Under the pieces are notes generated by a model that saw only the letters and a program-made list of their open reading frames with translations, made no database searches and was not told where the DNA came from. DNA of 64,000 nt from Streptomyces sp. RFCAC02 (GTDB lineage: Bacteria; Actinomycetota; Actinomycetes; Streptomycetales; Streptomycetaceae), in NCBI RefSeq assembly GCF_004193175.1, contig NZ_SAUH01000001.1, positions 5,365,501-5,429,500 on the forward strand, given 5' to 3'. Each line of letters opens with the position of its first letter. Position 1 is the stretch's first letter. This document shows positions 63,085-64,000 of this stretch, in pieces. Position numbers and translations under genes: made by a program.

Positions 63085-64000
63085 TCAGGCGTCGGTGGAC
63101 GTGAACCGCGTGTGGGCCAGCACCAGCGCGCCGACCGAGATGACGGCGAGTACGGCCAGGTACGGCCAGCCGGTCGCCGTCTGGTCGTCGCCCATCGGGG
63201 TGCGGAACATCTGCGCGAGCCCGTTGACGAGCGACACGTCGATCAGCGTCTGGCGCAGGTCCTGCAGGCTCTCGCCGAACATGAACAGGCTCACCACCAG
63301 CGGCAGCAGCACGACCCCGAACATCGTCGTGATCGCGCCGGCCGAGTGCCGCAGCATCGTCCCGACGGCGAGCCCCAGCACACCGAGCAGCGACACGAAC
63401 AGCGCCGCGCCCACCGTCGCGCCCATCCAGTGCCCGCCGGTCGCGACGATCTCGCCGTTCTCGACGGACGACTCCATGAGTTCGTCCACGCCCCACTCGG
63501 GGACGGTCTGTCCGCCGAGCATCGAACTCTGCACCAGCGCCGTGAGGACGCACGTGACGAGCGTCAGGACGAACGACAGCCGAAGAAGACCACGGTCTTC
63601 GCGAGCAGCACGCGGCCCCGGTTCGGGCAGGCGGTCAGGGTCGTGCGGATCATCCCGGTGCTGTACTCGGAGGTGATGACGAGCACGCCCAGCGGGATCA
63701 CGCACAACTGCCCGAAGATCAGGCCGAACAGGCCGCCGGACAGCAGCGGCATCCCCACGTAGTCGTCACCGCTCTGCGTGGCCGCGTACAGCAGGCCGAT
63801 GCCGAAGGTCAGGATGAACAGCAGGGCGAGCGTCCACACAGTGGAGCGCACGGTGCGGATCTTCGTCCACTCCGACCGCACGGCGTCGCCGAAACCCGCC
63901 GTGTGCTGAGGCAGCGGCGACCCGTAGCCGGGCGCCATCTGCTGCGGCGGCACGTGCGGACCGGCCTGCGGGGGGTACGGCGCGCCCGGCGCGGGAGAGG
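63085..64000 (-). pseudogene. ABC-2-type transporter permease, truncated at the window edge and split by a one-base frameshift
   Basis: The N-terminal part (Pro/Gln-rich stretch reaching the window end, then VRSEWTKIRTVRSTVWTLALLF) and the C-terminal part (SFVLTLVTCVLTAL to HTRFTSTDA) are in different frames. They join if one G/C is added near 63577-63582 (FFGL-SFVL). Six membrane helices are visible: an export-type ABC permease subunit, with TSEYSTGMIRTTL typical of actinomycete ones. The ATPase should lie beyond the window, upstream of this leftward gene. The start codon is outside or at about 63953 (GTG). Sequencing error is as likely as true mutation. Confidence 0.8.

Noticed and set aside
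1..64000. tRNA or rRNA genes, insertion sequences, integrases or attachment sites
   Set aside because: I looked for T-loop (GGTTCGA-type) cloverleafs, transposase motifs and flanking repeats and saw none convincing.

Overview
The window reads as chromosomal DNA of a Streptomyces or close relative. It is very GC-rich, with strongly GC-biased third codon positions, frequent GTG starts, overlapping GTGA/ATGA gene junctions, AGGAGG-type ribosome sites beside probably leaderless genes, 14-bp CebR-type operators, sigma-B-type promoters and actinomycete gene families (MSMEG_6728, SCP2, FabG4/HtdX-like, CGNR, DUF2630, DUF3592, DUF6328). I see no rRNA, tRNA, CRISPR, phage or transposase.

Left part (1-18.2 kb): the 3' part of a bile-acid/sodium symporter-like gene, fdhD, a GH115 xylan-debranching enzyme gene broken by one base, and a Cys-containing leader peptide ahead of a glutathionyl-hydroquinone-reductase-like gene. 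Then comes a lipid-metabolism regulon in two blocks. Block one is FadD and thiolase, divergent from FabG4-like reductase and MaoC hydratase. Block two is a TetR regulator divergent from SCP2 and acyl-CoA dehydrogenase. The control regions of both blocks share the 12-mer AGTAGACTTACC. Between the blocks sits a three-gene module (127-aa helical protein, 759-aa WXG/LXG-like protein, lipoprotein) whose last gene is clearly less GC-rich.

Middle part (18.2-40.6 kb): small enzymes and regulators plus a biomass-degradation theme. A secreted beta-mannanase and an AA10 polysaccharide monooxygenase each follow a perfect TGGGAGCGCTCCCA operator, and an alditol oxidase lies next to the mannanase. Between the alditol oxidase and an orphan type II thioesterase is a roughly 0.95-kb, extremely G-over-C-skewed array with six copies of a GTGTATCG-type box and no convincing gene. 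A MocR regulator, two methyltransferases, an SDR/XRE pair around a perfect inverted repeat, a sugar dehydrogenase/isomerase pair, NDH-2 and a large KatE-type catalase follow. Sigma-B-type promoters precede the last two.

Glycan region (40.6-54.3 kb): a mainly leftward, tightly overlapping cluster encodes GmhA, bifunctional HldE and GmhB, enough to make an ADP-heptose. It also encodes two GT9 (heptosyltransferase-like) enzymes, two GT4 enzymes, GT2 enzymes, a NodU/CmcH-type carbamoyltransferase, a UDP-xylose-synthase-like epimerase and a pyruvyltransferase-like protein. This suggests a carbamoylated, heptose-containing surface glycan or glycoconjugate.

Right part (54.3-64 kb): an epimerase-family gene with a sigma-B-like promoter, a pyruvate-oxidase-like ThDP enzyme, a nitronate monooxygenase, an XRE-cupin/PLP-decarboxylase/HAD operon behind a perfect 20-bp palindrome, another GT2, a ZIP metal transporter with a coupled 13-codon upstream ORF, and an ABC permease cut by the window edge. 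Three genes (GH115, DUF6328, ABC permease) are each broken by what looks like a single missing G/C, so uncorrected sequencing indels are as likely as true pseudogenes.
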